Below are positions 53,790 through 63,172 of a stretch of 64,000 nt of DNA, in pieces. Both the position numbers and the translations under genes were made by a program. Location: the NCBI GenBank assembly GCA_003225495.1, contig QIAJ01000169.1:1-64000 (forward strand), given 5' to 3'. Position 1 is the first letter of the stretch; each line of letters starts with the position of its first letter. The notes beneath the pieces were generated by a model, which was given only the letters and a program-made list of their open reading frames with translations, searched no databases and was not told the origin of the DNA. The DNA is from Acidobacteriota bacterium. GTDB lineage: Bacteria; Acidobacteriota; Terriglobia; Terriglobales; Acidobacteriaceae.

Positions 53790-54623
53790 ATGAAGCAAAC
53801 GCGCGTTGCTGTTTTGCTAGTTGCCAGCTGCATTTTTACTTTGAATGCTTTCGCCCAGGACGAGACTCCTACCGATGCTGAAGGATGCAAGGACTCGCCT
53901 TTAATCACCCGCATGCCAGGAAGTTTGATAAAGAGTTGCGAGAACAAGGAGTTTGATCAGGCGGAAATGCCGGCGGATAAGGATGCCGAAGGAAACATCC
54001 AGCAGAAAACTTTGGAGGGCGAGCTTCACACCTGGGATTACGGCACGCGCGCGGGAGTGAGCGAAATCCAGGTGTTCCGCAACTTCGAGACGGCGCTCAA
54101 GCAGGCGGGCTTCAGCATTGTGTTCGAGCAATCGCCCGGAACGATCACCGCGCATAAGGGCAATACCTGGTTCATGCTCGACAACAAGGGAGAGTTTTAC
54201 TACCAGACGGTCATCACTGTGAAGCAGATGACTCAGGAAGTAACAGCGGATGCATCCAGCATCGCTGATGAACTGAACAAGAGCGGGCACATCGCGCTCT
54301 ACGGCATTCACTTTGAAAGTGGCAAAGCGGCGATCCTGCCGGACTCTGAAAGCGTGCTGGGCGAAATTGCAAAGATGTTGCAGCAGAATCCGGACGTGAA
54401 AATCAGCGTCGAAGGACACACGGACAATGTAGGCTCAGCGGCCAGCAACCAGGCGCTGTCGGAAAAGCGCGCACAGGCTGTGGTGACATGGCTGACTTCG
54501 CATGGAGTGGCGGCGGCGCGCCTTAAGGCAAAGGGATGGGGACAATCCAAACCACTCGCCGACAACGGCTCGGATGAGGGCCGCGGAAAAAATCGGCGCG
54601 TCGAACTGGTGAAAGCGTCGTAA
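53790..54623 (+). CDS. OmpA-family outer membrane/peptidoglycan-binding protein
   Basis: A signal peptide (MKQTRVAVLLVASCIFTLNAFAQ) directs export. The N-terminal 160 residues are a family-specific region with CKDSPLI and SCENKEF cysteines; the C-terminal OmpA domain (about 165-277) has the peptidoglycan contact GHTDNVGSAASNQALSEKRAQAV and GRGKNRRVEL. It probably links the outer membrane to peptidoglycan. It is transcribed alone, divergent from nothing else. Confidence 0.92.
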   Translation: MKQTRVAVLLVASCIFTLNAFAQDETPTDAEGCKDSPLITRMPGSLIKSCENKEFDQAEMPADKDAEGNIQQKTLEGELHTWDYGTRAGVSEIQVFRNFETALKQAGFSIVFEQSPGTITAHKGNTWFMLDNKGEFYYQTVITVKQMTQEVTADASSIADELNKSGHIALYGIHFESGKAAILPDSESVLGEIAKMLQQNPDVKISVEGHTDNVGSAASNQALSEKRAQAVVTWLTSHGVAAARLKAKGWGQSKPLADNGSDEGRGKNRRVELVKAS

Positions 54624-54695
54624 GGCAACGCGTCGTTCAGAGTACCTTGTTTTGGGTATATAAGAGCTGGACTCGCTTGGTTAGCATTTTCGTTC

Positions 54696-55571
54696 GTGGA
54701 GTCTACGAATGAAATTGCAGGAGTACGAGCCTTCTCTTGGGCAGTTTTTGCAAATCTTTCTCTCAGCGGGTTAATTATTTGTCAGACGGTGGAGTTGCCG
54801 ACTTCGACCGCGCCTGCCGCCATTCCGGCCCCTGCTCATGTGATTGTCGTCATTGAGGAAAATCACGGGTACTCGCAAATCATAGGCTCCGGTCAGGCTC
54901 CCTATATTAATTCTCTCGCCACTCAAGGAGCGCTATTCACCAATTCATTCGCGGTTACGCATCCGAGCGAACCCAATTATTTGGCATTATTCTCAGGATC
55001 GAAGCACGGGATTACCGACGACTCCTGTCCGCATACCTTCACATCGCGATCACTGGAGAGCATGCTGATCGCAGCGGGAAAGACTTTCACGGGTTATTCA
55101 GAAGACCTGCCGGGAGTGGGCTCGCAGGTTTGCGGCTCAGGAAAGTATGCCCGCAAGCACGCTCCGTGGACAGACTTCTCGAAGGACCTTGCAACTGACA
55201 ACCAGCCTTTCAGCAACTTCCCGTCCGACTTCTCGAAGCTGCCAACCGTCGCTTTCGTAGTTCCGAACCTCGACAATGACATGCACGATGGGAGCATCCA
55301 GCAAGGCGACCGCTGGCTGCAAACGAATCTGTTGCCGTACGTAACCTGGGCACAGAACAACAACAGTCTGCTAATCATCCAGTTCGACGAAGACGATGGC
55401 ACAAGTGGCAACCACATCGTCACAATTTTTTTGGGGCCGATGGTCAAGCCAGGGAAGTACGGCGAAAAGATCAATCACTATAGCGTGCTCCGTACGTTTG
55501 AGGACATGTACGGGCTGGCGCATCTGGGCAGGACGGCAACCGCGACGCCCATCACGGATGTGTGGAAGTAG
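54696..55571 (+). CDS. secreted phosphoesterase family protein
   Basis: A GTG start (54696) gives a hydrophobic leader (FSWAVFANLSLSGLIICQ), then the phosphoesterase fold: VIVVIEENHGYSQI near the start (Glu-Asn motif), THPSEPNYLALFSG, DNDMHDGS and IIQFDEDDGTSGNHIVTIFLGP. The metal-binding residues expected for acid phosphatase or phospholipase C-type enzymes seem present. It sits next to the OmpA gene on the same strand but 72 bp away. The precise substrate is unknown. Confidence 0.8.
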   Translation: MESTNEIAGVRAFSWAVFANLSLSGLIICQTVELPTSTAPAAIPAPAHVIVVIEENHGYSQIIGSGQAPYINSLATQGALFTNSFAVTHPSEPNYLALFSGSKHGITDDSCPHTFTSRSLESMLIAAGKTFTGYSEDLPGVGSQVCGSGKYARKHAPWTDFSKDLATDNQPFSNFPSDFSKLPTVAFVVPNLDNDMHDGSIQQGDRWLQTNLLPYVTWAQNNNSLLIIQFDEDDGTSGNHIVTIFLGPMVKPGKYGEKINHYSVLRTFEDMYGLAHLGRTATATPITDVWK

Positions 55572-55613
55572 CCGCACCCGGCTAATTCTCCATGAGAACG
55601 TCGGCGCCTGGCG

Positions 55614-56105
55614 TCAATCGAGCGGCAACATGTATCCGGGCGTTCCGCCCAATCGGCCTCCAAAGGCTTGGGCGTCCAGTACTGCCATGTCCCACGAGAA
55701 CCATGACACGGGCGTGAGCCGTATGGTGACATCATCGAACGATGCAAACACAGCCCCGACGTGGGGATCGGAGATCGCGGCGGCGCTCAGATATCGGCTG
55801 TGGATGCGCAGATTTATTTCCTTGGACTGCTCTCCTGAAAGCACATCCACTCTTCCGGCAGCAGTTACACCCCGCTCCGTTCCAGGCTTTCGCGCGTCGA
55901 CCATCAGCGAAGCCTTGGGCCGCGCCGCCACGTTACGAGCTTTCTGGGTCTTGGAAGAGGTCGCGATGAACAGGCTGCCGGACTCGAAGAGATACCAGAC
56001 CGCAGTCAAGTGGATGCTCCCATCTGCGTTCTCGGTTCCGAGTGACGCAATGTGGCGTCCTTGCAGGAATTTCTGAAGACTTGAGTCCAGGGTTCGAGTC
56101 GGCAT
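55614..56105 (-). CDS. pyridoxamine-5'-phosphate-oxidase-like (PPOX) flavoprotein
   Basis: A 163-aa split-barrel protein. The pattern LQKFLQGRHIASLGTENADGSIHLTAVWYLFESGSLFIATSSKTQKARN is typical of PPOX-class proteins binding FMN or F420. Residues from GRVDVLSGEQSKEINLRIHSRYL also fit. The activity (flavin reductase, heme or cofactor handling) cannot be assigned. It is convergent with the phosphoesterase gene. Confidence 0.85.
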   Translation of the reverse strand: MPTRTLDSSLQKFLQGRHIASLGTENADGSIHLTAVWYLFESGSLFIATSSKTQKARNVAARPKASLMVDARKPGTERGVTAAGRVDVLSGEQSKEINLRIHSRYLSAAAISDPHVGAVFASFDDVTIRLTPVSWFSWDMAVLDAQAFGGRLGGTPGYMLPLD

Positions 56106-56372
56106 TTTTTCCTCCGCAGCTGTATTTCGCGCCCGCCCAAGCTAAACACAAAAGTGCGGGACGGCCCGAGGCACGCCCGATTCCACCCTCATTCTCGCAT
56201 GTGAAACTTATTTGGTTCGGCGGTGCGTTCACTTTAGACGAGCGGGATCAGGAAAGGTATTTCTTATCGAGGCGCGGGTCATCGGCAAGTTGGACCCATT
56301 GAAATCTTTTTCAAAATGGGCGCGCTCTGCATTTCTGTTTGGCATCCAAATTCCAACCCGGAGGATTTGTCA

Positions 56373-56906
56373 ATGGATGACAAGCTAATGCGGGAGTTGG
56401 TAAATGAACTGTCGTCAGCCCTCGAGGGTCTGGAAACACAAAACCTCGCGGTGCTGGAGTTCCTGAAAGCGCAAAAAAAGGGCGCGGACAAATTGGCTCC
56501 TTACCTTGAGCAGGCCGAAAAGACGAGTAGCGTGAAATGGATGGCCACCCGGGCACGGCTTAATCATCTCCTCGATGGGGCAGCCCGAGAAGCGGAGCGG
56601 GCGGCAGAGAAATCCGCAGAGACGCAGGCTAAGCCAGCAGAGGCGGCGGCGAAGATCGAGAAAAGCAGCGAGAGTGAAAACACAAAATCCAACGAAGCCC
56701 CGTCGGGGCAGCGCGAAAAATTAGAAGGCAGAGAAAAAACCGCGGAACTGAGGAAATCAGAACATACGATAAACGACACTGCCTCACGAACAAGTGAAAA
56801 AACATCATCTGGCAAACCGAAGACCGCAGAATCAACGGACAATCAAGCTGACGCAAAGCCATCAACCGAAAAACAATCGGGTCACGCGACAAAAAGTGCG
56901 GCGTAA
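56373..56906 (+). CDS. hypothetical protein with long disordered polar tail
   Basis: A 177-aa protein. GGAGG lies 10 nt before the ATG. The N-terminal 70 residues form helices (LMRELVNELSSALEGLETQNLAVLEFLKAQKKG). The C-terminal 105 are Ala/Glu/Lys/Ser/Thr/Gln-rich and low-complexity, likely disordered. There is no recognisable domain. It is not a transposon product. It could be a stress-related or coating protein, but function is unknown. Confidence 0.6.
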   Translation: MDDKLMRELVNELSSALEGLETQNLAVLEFLKAQKKGADKLAPYLEQAEKTSSVKWMATRARLNHLLDGAAREAERAAEKSAETQAKPAEAAAKIEKSSESENTKSNEAPSGQREKLEGREKTAELRKSEHTINDTASRTSEKTSSGKPKTAESTDNQADAKPSTEKQSGHATKSAA

Positions 56907-57026
56907 GCGACGACGGAAGCCCCCTGCAGGAGTGTCGTTTTCAGCCGTCTCGTCAAGGGGGCGAAAACTCGATTGGTTCGTTAGCCCCTGAGCGGGTCGC
57001 CGCGGCGAGTTCGATGCCGCGGCCAT

Positions 57027-57172
57027 GCAGCGCCTGAAGGCGGACTGAAGAGGCGCTGTTACGGCACGCCTGAAAGGCGTGCCTTGATACGAACCTTACA
57101 CTCGCAAGTGGGCGGAGCGAGAGAAAAGCCGGGACGGAAAGCTTCGTATCAGGATGCGGCTTCAGCCGTATC
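57027..57172. repeat. REP-like repeat copy 1
   Basis: Shares with copy 2 (57761-57908) three blocks in order: GCAGCGC.TGAAGGCG; CGGCACGCC-TGAAA-GGCGTGCC (8-bp hairpin at 57063-57083); and TTCGTATCAGGAT.TGGCTTCAGCC.TATC. The blocks are separated by variable 40-50 bp. The last arm overlaps the 3' end of the transposase remnant and supplies its final codons. Confidence 0.75.
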
Positions 57173-57680
57173 GACCAAGCGGCGTACCTCGACGGGCTTT
57201 AGCCCCTGCGGCGGTGGATCGAGTTCGAGCCCAGACCTCGCCGAGGAAAACGGATACTGCTCCGCTGTCAGGACCAAGCGCCGCTTTACGGGATTGTTGC
57301 GAATGTAGTCTCGAACCTTAGCGTACGCCGATGAGTCCACGATACGCACTTCAGAGAATCCCTTGTGCCAGACTGGGGCTTTCAAGTCCAGTTCCTTTCC
57401 GGCGCGGAATGCGAATCCACCCTTAATGAATTGGACCGCCTTCTCAATACTGATCTCATTTCCCACCGTTAGCAGCAGATGAAATGTCAGGCATGACCAC
57501 GAATTCATGCAGTCGGAACTTTCCTTGTGCTCGATATTCGTATAGCACTTTGAGAAACAATCCCGCAGCGCGGTCGGATTGAAGCATGTTGCGCTTGTTG
57601 CAGGTGGACGAGGTTACGAAGAAAGTGCGGGCGTTGGAGGTGATCTGCGCCAGTTCAGCGCGGCGCGGAGGGATGGACAT
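57149..57680 (-). pseudogene. REP-associated tyrosine transposase (RAYT), frameshifted
   Basis: Two shifted frames together match TnpA_REP/Y1 transposases: the upstream part reads RRAELAQITSNARTFFVTSST...LFLKVLYEYRAQGKFRLHEFVVMPD and the downstream part FHLLLTVGNEISIEKAVQFIKGGF...PVWHKGFSEVRI...YAKVRDYIRNNPVKR. The expected MPDHFHLLL codons have lost two bases (CAT reduced to A), which both shifts frame and removes the first His of the HuH metal site. The catalytic Tyr (VRDYIRNNP) remains. REP-like repeats sit on both sides. Such transposases mobilise REP sequences in other bacteria. Confidence 0.85.
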
Positions 57681-57760
57681 TAAATGACGATGAATTGTGA
57701 CGGGATCAGTTGTATGTGACAAGGGTCACGAGAGAAATGTGATGATCCCACATTGGGCCT

Positions 57761-57908
57761 GCAGCGCTTGAAGGCGCACTTCTCCATGACGCTGTTGCGG
57801 CACGCCTGAAAGGCGTGCCCTGATACGAACCTTTCGCTCGGATGGCGGCAAGCTATGGACAAACCAAGAGGAAAAGGATTCGTATCAGGATATGGCTTCA
57901 GCCATATC
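57761..57908. repeat. REP-like repeat copy 2
   Basis: Contains the same three blocks as copy 1, with the 8-bp hairpin at 57799-57819 and a perfect 9-bp hairpin GATATGGCT-TC-AGCCATATC at 57889-57908. It lies 81 bp upstream of the RAYT start, so the broken transposase is flanked on both sides. Confidence 0.75.
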
Positions 57909-58383
57909 AAAGTTGAGACATCACGATGGCTTGAGCCGCTGCGGTCGGCGCGGTGAAATGGGGATGTCTCGACACTGCGAGATATGCCGGCCCGGTCAAC
58001 GAATTGTGGATCCGGTCAGCTTAACGTTTCTAGCTTGAGGCGTTCAAGTTCTACTGTTTTGCGAAGATTCAACCATGGCCGGCGACTCTTCCGACTGCTC
58101 CGGGTTATAGCCGAGCGCCTCGGACGGTTCACAACAATGCCCACAAGCTCGCCCACGTGGCTCTTGAAGCAATCAAACGGGTCTGTCACCTGCTTAGAAT
58201 GGCTTCCCTAGGCCCCTGTATTAATAGCATTCGGAAGGCGGCAAAGATGGAGTAGAGCCATGCCGTCGGGAACGAGATACCTAGTTTCGCTTCCTGAGCT
58301 TCGCGAGAGCACGTGCGCTCTTTTGTGGACCCCCAATGATCCCACTTTTGTGTAACCGAGCATCTGGCCTACGCATCTAATTC

Positions 58384-58412
58384 TTGACAGTGACCCACTC
58401 AAGTTCTAGCAT
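58384..58412 (+). promoter_or_regulatory. dnaK: candidate dnaK promoter
   Basis: TTGACA at 58384-58389, 17-bp spacer, TAGCAT at 58407-58412. The -35 is perfect and the -10 matches at four of six. It lies 64 bp before the dnaK ATG, on a transcript that would begin near 58419. No CIRCE or heat-shock sigma32 box is apparent. Confidence 0.55.
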
Positions 58413-58475
58413 GCTTTAGGACGCAAGCGTAATACCATTGATTGTAAAGCACTTATTAATTTAGGAGGACGCGAT

Positions 58476-60416
58476 ATGGGAAAGATTATTGGAATTGACT
58501 TGGGCACCACCAACTCTTGCGTGGCGGTTATGGAGGGTGGAGAGCCGAAGGTGATCCCCAATGAAGAGGGGGGCCGGACCACGCCTTCGGTGGTTGGGTT
58601 TACCAAGACCGGGGAGAGGCTGGTGGGGCAGGTTGCTAAGCGGCAGGCCATTACCAATCCGGAGAACACGATTTTTTCGATTAAGCGCTTTATGGGACGG
58701 CGCTTCGACGAAGTGAATGAAGAAATGAAGATGGTCCCGTACAAGGTCGAGCGCGATGGGGATAACGTCGCGATCGTGGCGCAGGGGAAGAAATATTCTC
58801 CGCCCGAGATCTCGGCGATGATCCTGCAAAAGCTGAAGAAGGCGGCGGAAGACTATCTGGGCGAGAAAGTGACCGAGGCGGTCATCACCGTGCCGGCGTA
58901 CTTCAACGATGCGCAGCGACAGGCTACGAAAGATGCCGGGAAGATTGCCGGGCTCGATGTAAAGCGCATTATCAATGAGCCAACGGCGGCGGCGCTCGCT
59001 TACGGGCTCGACAAGGGCAAGGACGAGACAATTGCGGTCTACGACTTCGGCGGTGGAACGTTTGATATCTCGGTGCTGGAAGTCGGCGAAGGCGTGATTG
59101 AGGTCAAGGCTACCAACGGCGACACTCACCTGGGCGGTGACAACATCGACCAGCGACTGGTCGACTGGCTGATCGACGAGTTCAAGAAAGACGAAGGGCT
59201 CGACCTTCGTGGCAAGGGCAACGAAATGGCGCTGCAGCGTCTAAGAGACGCGGCGGAACGCGCCAAGATCGAGCTCTCGACCACCATGGAACACGAGATC
59301 AATCTGCCGTTCATCACTGCGGATGCTTCTGGTCCGAAGCACCTGGTGAAGAAGCTGACGCGGGCGAAGCTCGAGTCGATGGTGGAAGACCTGATTCAGA
59401 AATCGGTCGGGCCTTGCAAACAGTGCATGAAGGATGCGGGCGTCGATGCCAGCAAGATCAATGAAGTCGTGCTGGTCGGCGGACAGACTCGCATGCCGCG
59501 CATTCAGGCGCTGGTGAAGGAACTGTTTGGCAAAGAACCGCACAAGGGCGTGAATCCGGATGAGGTCGTGGCGGTCGGCGCGGCGATTCAGGGTGGCGTG
59601 CCGGGCGGCGAAGTGAAAGACCTGCTGCTGCTGGATGTGACTCCGCTGACACTGTCGATTGAAACGCTGGGCGGCGTGGCTACGCCGATGATTCCGCGCA
59701 ACACCACGATTCCGACGAAAAAGACGGAAACGTTCTCGACGGCGGCGGATAGTCAGACGTCGGTTGAAGTGCATGTGTTGCAGGGCGAGCGTCCGCTGGC
59801 GGCGCAGAATCGGACTCTGGGCAAGTTCCATTTGACCGGATTGCCACCGGCTCCGCGAGGTGTGCCTCAGATCGAGGTGACGTTCGATATTGATGCCAAT
59901 GGCATCCTGAATGTCACGGCGAAAGATAACGCGACCGGCAAAGACCAGAAGATTACGATTACGTCGTCTTCGGGCTTGTCGAAAGAAGAAGTCGAGCGCA
60001 TGGCGAAAGAAGCCGACGCACATTCGGCCGAAGACAAAGCGCAGCGCGAGGCGATTGAGGCCAAGAATCAGCTCGACACGCTCGTCTACAACATCGAGAA
60101 GATGCTGAAGGAGCATGGCGACAAGATCGACGGCTCGGAACGCGGCGATGTCGAGAACGCACTGGCGGACGCGAAGAAGGCCATCGAGTCAAACGACAAG
60201 GCGCAAATGGACTCGGCGCGCGAGAAGCTGACGGCGGCATCCCACAAGCTGGCGGAGCAGATGTATAAGGCTACGCAGGCTGCGGGTGCTCCAGGAGCTG
60301 GGCCTTCGGCGGAAGCGGGGGCGGCTCCGGGCGGAAACGGTCAGGGGCAGCAATCGCAGAAGAAGGACGAAGGCGTAATCGACGCTGAGTACGTGGACGT
60401 CGAGGACAAGAAGTAG
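58476..60416 (+). CDS. dnaK: chaperone DnaK (Hsp70)
   Basis: The 646-aa protein opens [22 protein letters not shown], with the ATPase (1-385) including [17 protein letters not shown] and the linker [19 protein letters not shown], a substrate-binding beta domain, helical lid, and a Gly/Ala-rich C-terminus ending [19 protein letters not shown] lies at the ideal distance before the ATG. It heads the unit dnaK - small ORF - dnaJ. No grpE or hrcA is seen here. Confidence 0.98.
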   Translation: MGKIIGIDLGTTNSCVAVMEGGEPKVIPNEEGGRTTPSVVGFTKTGERLVGQVAKRQAITNPENTIFSIKRFMGRRFDEVNEEMKMVPYKVERDGDNVAIVAQGKKYSPPEISAMILQKLKKAAEDYLGEKVTEAVITVPAYFNDAQRQATKDAGKIAGLDVKRIINEPTAAALAYGLDKGKDETIAVYDFGGGTFDISVLEVGEGVIEVKATNGDTHLGGDNIDQRLVDWLIDEFKKDEGLDLRGKGNEMALQRLRDAAERAKIELSTTMEHEINLPFITADASGPKHLVKKLTRAKLESMVEDLIQKSVGPCKQCMKDAGVDASKINEVVLVGGQTRMPRIQALVKELFGKEPHKGVNPDEVVAVGAAIQGGVPGGEVKDLLLLDVTPLTLSIETLGGVATPMIPRNTTIPTKKTETFSTAADSQTSVEVHVLQGERPLAAQNRTLGKFHLTGLPPAPRGVPQIEVTFDIDANGILNVTAKDNATGKDQKITITSSSGLSKEEVERMAKEADAHSAEDKAQREAIEAKNQLDTLVYNIEKMLKEHGDKIDGSERGDVENALADAKKAIESNDKAQMDSAREKLTAASHKLAEQMYKATQAAGAPGAGPSAEAGAAPGGNGQGQQSQKKDEGVIDAEYVDVEDKK

Positions 60417-60447
60417 GCGAAGCAGCATTCACGATGTAACACTTTTG

Positions 60448-60469
60448 TGGGGGCGCGCTTGCGCCCCCA
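60448..60469 (+). terminator. GC-rich hairpin after dnaK
   Basis: A 9-bp perfect stem (TGGGGGCGC / GCGCCCCCA) with a 4-nt loop, 31 nt after the dnaK stop. No U-run follows, so it may attenuate rather than end transcription into the downstream genes. Confidence 0.6.
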
Positions 60470-60494
60470 AATTGCATCTGACTCTTTATAGAGC

Positions 60495-60567
60495 TGTCAT
60501 CCCGAGCGAAGCGAGGGATCTGTAGTCCGCGGCGAAATGCAGATCCCTCGCTCCGCTCGGGATGACA
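60495..60567. repeat. 28-bp inverted repeat with 17-nt loop (REP/MITE-like)
   Basis: The arms 60495-60522 (TGTCATCCCGAGCGAAGCGA...) and 60540-60567 are complementary except for one base. The GAGCGAAGCGAGGGATCT words are typical of dispersed REP-like units in several GC-rich soil bacteria. It is a different family from the RAYT-flanking repeats at 57 kb. It would make a long hairpin in the dnaK-dnaJ transcript. Confidence 0.75.
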
Positions 60568-60601
60568 GATTTGAAAAACGAACCGGAAAGAGGAAAGCGA
60601 A

Positions 60602-60781
60602 TTGAGATTTGAAGTGAATGGACAGATGTTTTTTGTGAACTTTGTCCCGGAAGAGGGACGGTGGTATTGCTACGCGCCCACCGATACGGGCGTGCAGCGG
60701 ATTCCTGTGTCCATGGATGCTGCGCCGTTTGAAGCGTTTGCCATTCCGATGGACGAGCAGGCTAAGGAAGTGGTGAACTGA
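60602..60781 (+). CDS. 59-aa small protein between dnaK and dnaJ
   Basis: A TTG start at 60602 with AGAGGAAAG upstream. The product (MRFEVNGQMFFVNFVPEEG...) is a compact beta-rich 59-residue frame with VNGQMFFVNFVPEEGRWYCYAPTDTGVQRIPVSMDA. It sits exactly between dnaK and dnaJ, reads like a real soluble protein and has a proper stop. It may be a co-chaperone-like or unrelated small protein; no family recognised. Confidence 0.7.
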   Translation: MRFEVNGQMFFVNFVPEEGRWYCYAPTDTGVQRIPVSMDAAPFEAFAIPMDEQAKEVVN

Positions 60782-60876
60782 GAAATCAGGTCTCAGGTGT
60801 TAGGTCTCAGTTGTCAGGCGAGCCGACTATCGCTGACTTGCGAGTTAAGAAGCGGCTGAGTGCTGATCGTTAACAA

Positions 60877-62121
60877 ATGGCCACTCAAACTAAAGATTAT
60901 TACGGCGCTCTCGGTGTGAAGAAGTCGGCGTCGGTCGATGAGATCCGCAAGGCATTTCGCAAGCTGGCACGCAAGTACCATCCTGACGTTAATCCTGGGG
61001 ATAAGAGTGCAGAGGAGAAGTTCAAGACAATCTCCGAAGCCAATGAGGTCCTGAGCGATCCGAAAAAGCGCAAGATCTACGATCAGCTTGGGTTTTATTC
61101 GGACAATATCGACCCGGCGGCAGCTGAGGCTTATGCGCGCGGAGGTGGACAACCAAGCGCGGGCGGCTTCGACGGATTCCCGGGAGCGCAACAAGGGGCC
61201 GGATCGGCGGGCGCTGGCGGCGTTCACTTTGATTTTGGCGGGTTTGATTTCTCCGACATGTTCGAAGGTGGGCGCGGCGGCGGGCGCAAGTCTTCAGGCA
61301 GCGGGGGCGGATTCCGCGATATTTTTTCCAACATTTTTACTGGCGGCGGACGGAATGCAGCTACAGAAGAAGGTCCTGAGCCGGGGAATGATCTGGAATA
61401 TCAGGTGAATGTTCCGTTCTGGACGGCGATCCGGGGCGGTGTGATGCGTATTAATATTTCGCGCCGCGATGTCTGCGGAAATTGCCACGGGGAAGGGTAT
61501 CTCGAGGCACCAGGGACTTGCCCACAATGCAAGGGCAAAGGAACGATCGAGCAGACCGGCGGGCGGATGAAGTTCAATGTGACGTGTCCGCGATGCCATG
61601 GCACCGGGAAGAATATTTCAACTTGTCCGGTGTGCCATGGGGAAGGCACGGTCGAGCGCACCGATCCACTGGAAGTCCGCATCAAGGCCGGAACAAGGTC
61701 GGGGCAGAGGATTCGGCTCGCGGGTCGCGGGAATGCGGGATTGCGAGGCGGTCCGGCAGGCGACCTCTACGTGATCATCCGGACGGACGAGCATCCGGTG
61801 TTTCGTCGTGAGGGCGATGACATTTACGTATCGGTACCGGTTACGGCGGTAGAAGCGGCGCTGGGAGCGAAGATCGAGGTGCCGACCATTGATGGCCGTA
61901 GCACACTGAAGATTCCTCCTGGGACGCAGTCGGGCCAGAAACTGCGGCTGCGGGAAAAGGGTGTGCCGTCTGCTACTCAGGACGGCAAACGCGGTGATGA
62001 GATTGTCGAAGTCAGGGTCACGGTCCCGATGCCGCGTGATGAGAAGACGAAAGAATTGCTGCGGGAACTGGCGAAGCTGAACCCGGAGGATCCGCGGGAA
62101 GAGTTGTGGAAACAAATTTAA
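60877..62121 (+). CDS. dnaJ: chaperone DnaJ
   Basis: The Hsp40 partner of DnaK. The 414-aa protein has an N-terminal J domain (HPD at 35-37 in KYHPDVNPG), a Gly-rich stretch (about 85-155) and a zinc domain with four CxxCxGxG repeats ([32 protein letters not shown]), followed by the substrate-binding C-terminus ([29 protein letters not shown] is the core). It is type I. The long Gly-rich part [34 protein letters not shown] is normal for the family. Confidence 0.95.
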   Translation: MATQTKDYYGALGVKKSASVDEIRKAFRKLARKYHPDVNPGDKSAEEKFKTISEANEVLSDPKKRKIYDQLGFYSDNIDPAAAEAYARGGGQPSAGGFDGFPGAQQGAGSAGAGGVHFDFGGFDFSDMFEGGRGGGRKSSGSGGGFRDIFSNIFTGGGRNAATEEGPEPGNDLEYQVNVPFWTAIRGGVMRINISRRDVCGNCHGEGYLEAPGTCPQCKGKGTIEQTGGRMKFNVTCPRCHGTGKNISTCPVCHGEGTVERTDPLEVRIKAGTRSGQRIRLAGRGNAGLRGGPAGDLYVIIRTDEHPVFRREGDDIYVSVPVTAVEAALGAKIEVPTIDGRSTLKIPPGTQSGQKLRLREKGVPSATQDGKRGDEIVEVRVTVPMPRDEKTKELLRELAKLNPEDPREELWKQI

Positions 62122-62181
62122 GTTTGCCGGCGGCAACGCACTCGCGAACGATTTTTGCCGATTGATGATGTCAATAAAAAT

Positions 62182-62210
62182 TAGTTGACTGAGTCAATAT
62201 ATTGCAACTA
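62182..62210. promoter_or_regulatory. nested palindromes, MarR-type operator candidate
   Basis: The inner palindrome TTGACTGAGTCAA (62185-62197) is perfect around one central base, and the outer words TAGTTG (62182-62187) and CAACTA (62205-62210) are complementary. It lies 30 bp before the MarR-GNAT gene, in the expected place for autoregulation. Confidence 0.55.
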
Positions 62211-62239
62211 CCCTTGGGAGTAGTGACTCGGAGGCAAGC

Positions 62240-63172
62240 ATGCCATCCTCTCCCAATGCATACGTCCAAACTGTCCGCAATTTCAATCGGTTTTATACCC
62301 GCCAGATCGGGCTCCTGAATGAAGGCTTGCTCGATAGCCCATTCTCTCTTACTGAGGTTCGCGCACTCTACGAGCTCGCGCATCGAGAACGCCCGACTGC
62401 ATCGGATCTGTGCAAGGATCTCGGCTTGGATGCCGGTTATGCGAGCCGCATTCTGCGGAGTTTCGAAAAACAGGGTTTGATCGAGAAGAAGCCTTCCCCG
62501 CAGGATGCTCGCCAGAGCCTCCTGAGTCTGACTGGCAAGGGCCGGAAGATTTTCGAACCTCTGGATACGCGATCGGATGAGCAGGTGGACGGGATGTTGA
62601 AAGCACTGTCACCGGCGCAACAGGAAAATCTGGCACGGGCCATGCGGGTGATCGAGGCGGTGCTTGGTGGCCGTGAAAAACCTGAAGGCGCCTATGTGCT
62701 GCTGCGACAGCATCGACCGGGAGACATGGGGTGGGTCGTGCAGCGGCACGGGGAACTCTACTGGCAGGAGTACCAGTACGACGAGCGCTTCGAGGCGTTG
62801 GTAGCGAAGATTGCGGGTGACTTTGTCGAGAAACTTGTTCCGGCGCGAGAGCGCTGCTGGATCGCAGAGCGGAATGGCGAACGGGCTGGTTCGGTGTTTC
62901 TGGTGCAGAAATCAAAGACGATCTCGAAGTTGCGGTTGCTGCTGGTGGAGCCCTCGGCGCGGGGCCTCGGGATCGGAGGCCGGCTTGTTTACGAATGCGT
63001 GCGCTTTGCGCGCGAGGTTGGGTACAAGAAAATGATGCTCTGGACGCAGAGTGAACTTACTTCGGCGCGAGCGATTTACCAGAAGGCGGGCTTTCAGTTG
63101 GTGGCTAAGAAGCGGCATCAGAGTTGGGGACGTAAGGATCTCGTCGCAGAGACTTGGGAGTTAGCGCTGTAA
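62240..63172 (+). CDS. MarR-GNAT bifunctional regulator/acetyltransferase
   Basis: A 310-aa fusion. The N-terminal 145 residues are a MarR winged helix (TEVRALYELAHRERPTASDLCKDLGLDAGYASRILRSFEKQGLIEKKPSPQDARQSLLSLTGKG), and the C-terminal part is a GNAT acetyltransferase with the CoA loop LLLVEPSARGLGIGGRLVYECVRFARE. This layout recurs in bacteria, where MarR senses a ligand and GNAT acetylates it or another substrate. A palindromic operator candidate lies just upstream, suggesting autoregulation. Confidence 0.92.
   Translation: MPSSPNAYVQTVRNFNRFYTRQIGLLNEGLLDSPFSLTEVRALYELAHRERPTASDLCKDLGLDAGYASRILRSFEKQGLIEKKPSPQDARQSLLSLTGKGRKIFEPLDTRSDEQVDGMLKALSPAQQENLARAMRVIEAVLGGREKPEGAYVLLRQHRPGDMGWVVQRHGELYWQEYQYDERFEALVAKIAGDFVEKLVPARERCWIAERNGERAGSVFLVQKSKTISKLRLLLVEPSARGLGIGGRLVYECVRFAREVGYKKMMLWTQSELTSARAIYQKAGFQLVAKKRHQSWGRKDLVAETWELAL

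Larger units (their letters stand above)
57681..58475. other. intergenic region with REP copy 2 and dnaK promoter
   Basis: The 795 bp hold REP copy 2 (57761-57908), then about 470 bp (57909-58383) with several open stretches but no ribosome site or recognisable domain, and finally the dnaK promoter candidate. The middle part may be a remnant of an earlier insertion. No CIRCE element (TTAGCACTC-N9-GAGTGCTAA) was seen before dnaK. Confidence 0.55.

Noticed and set aside
57984..58211. plus-strand frame before dnaK
   Set aside because: No ribosome site, no domain; probably chance in degraded DNA.
58413..58475. CIRCE element before dnaK
   Set aside because: No TTAGCACTC-N9-GAGTGCTAA pattern found.
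59241..60116. 291-codon minus-strand frame opposite dnaK
   Set aside because: His/Arg-rich antisense artefact of a GC-rich coding strand.
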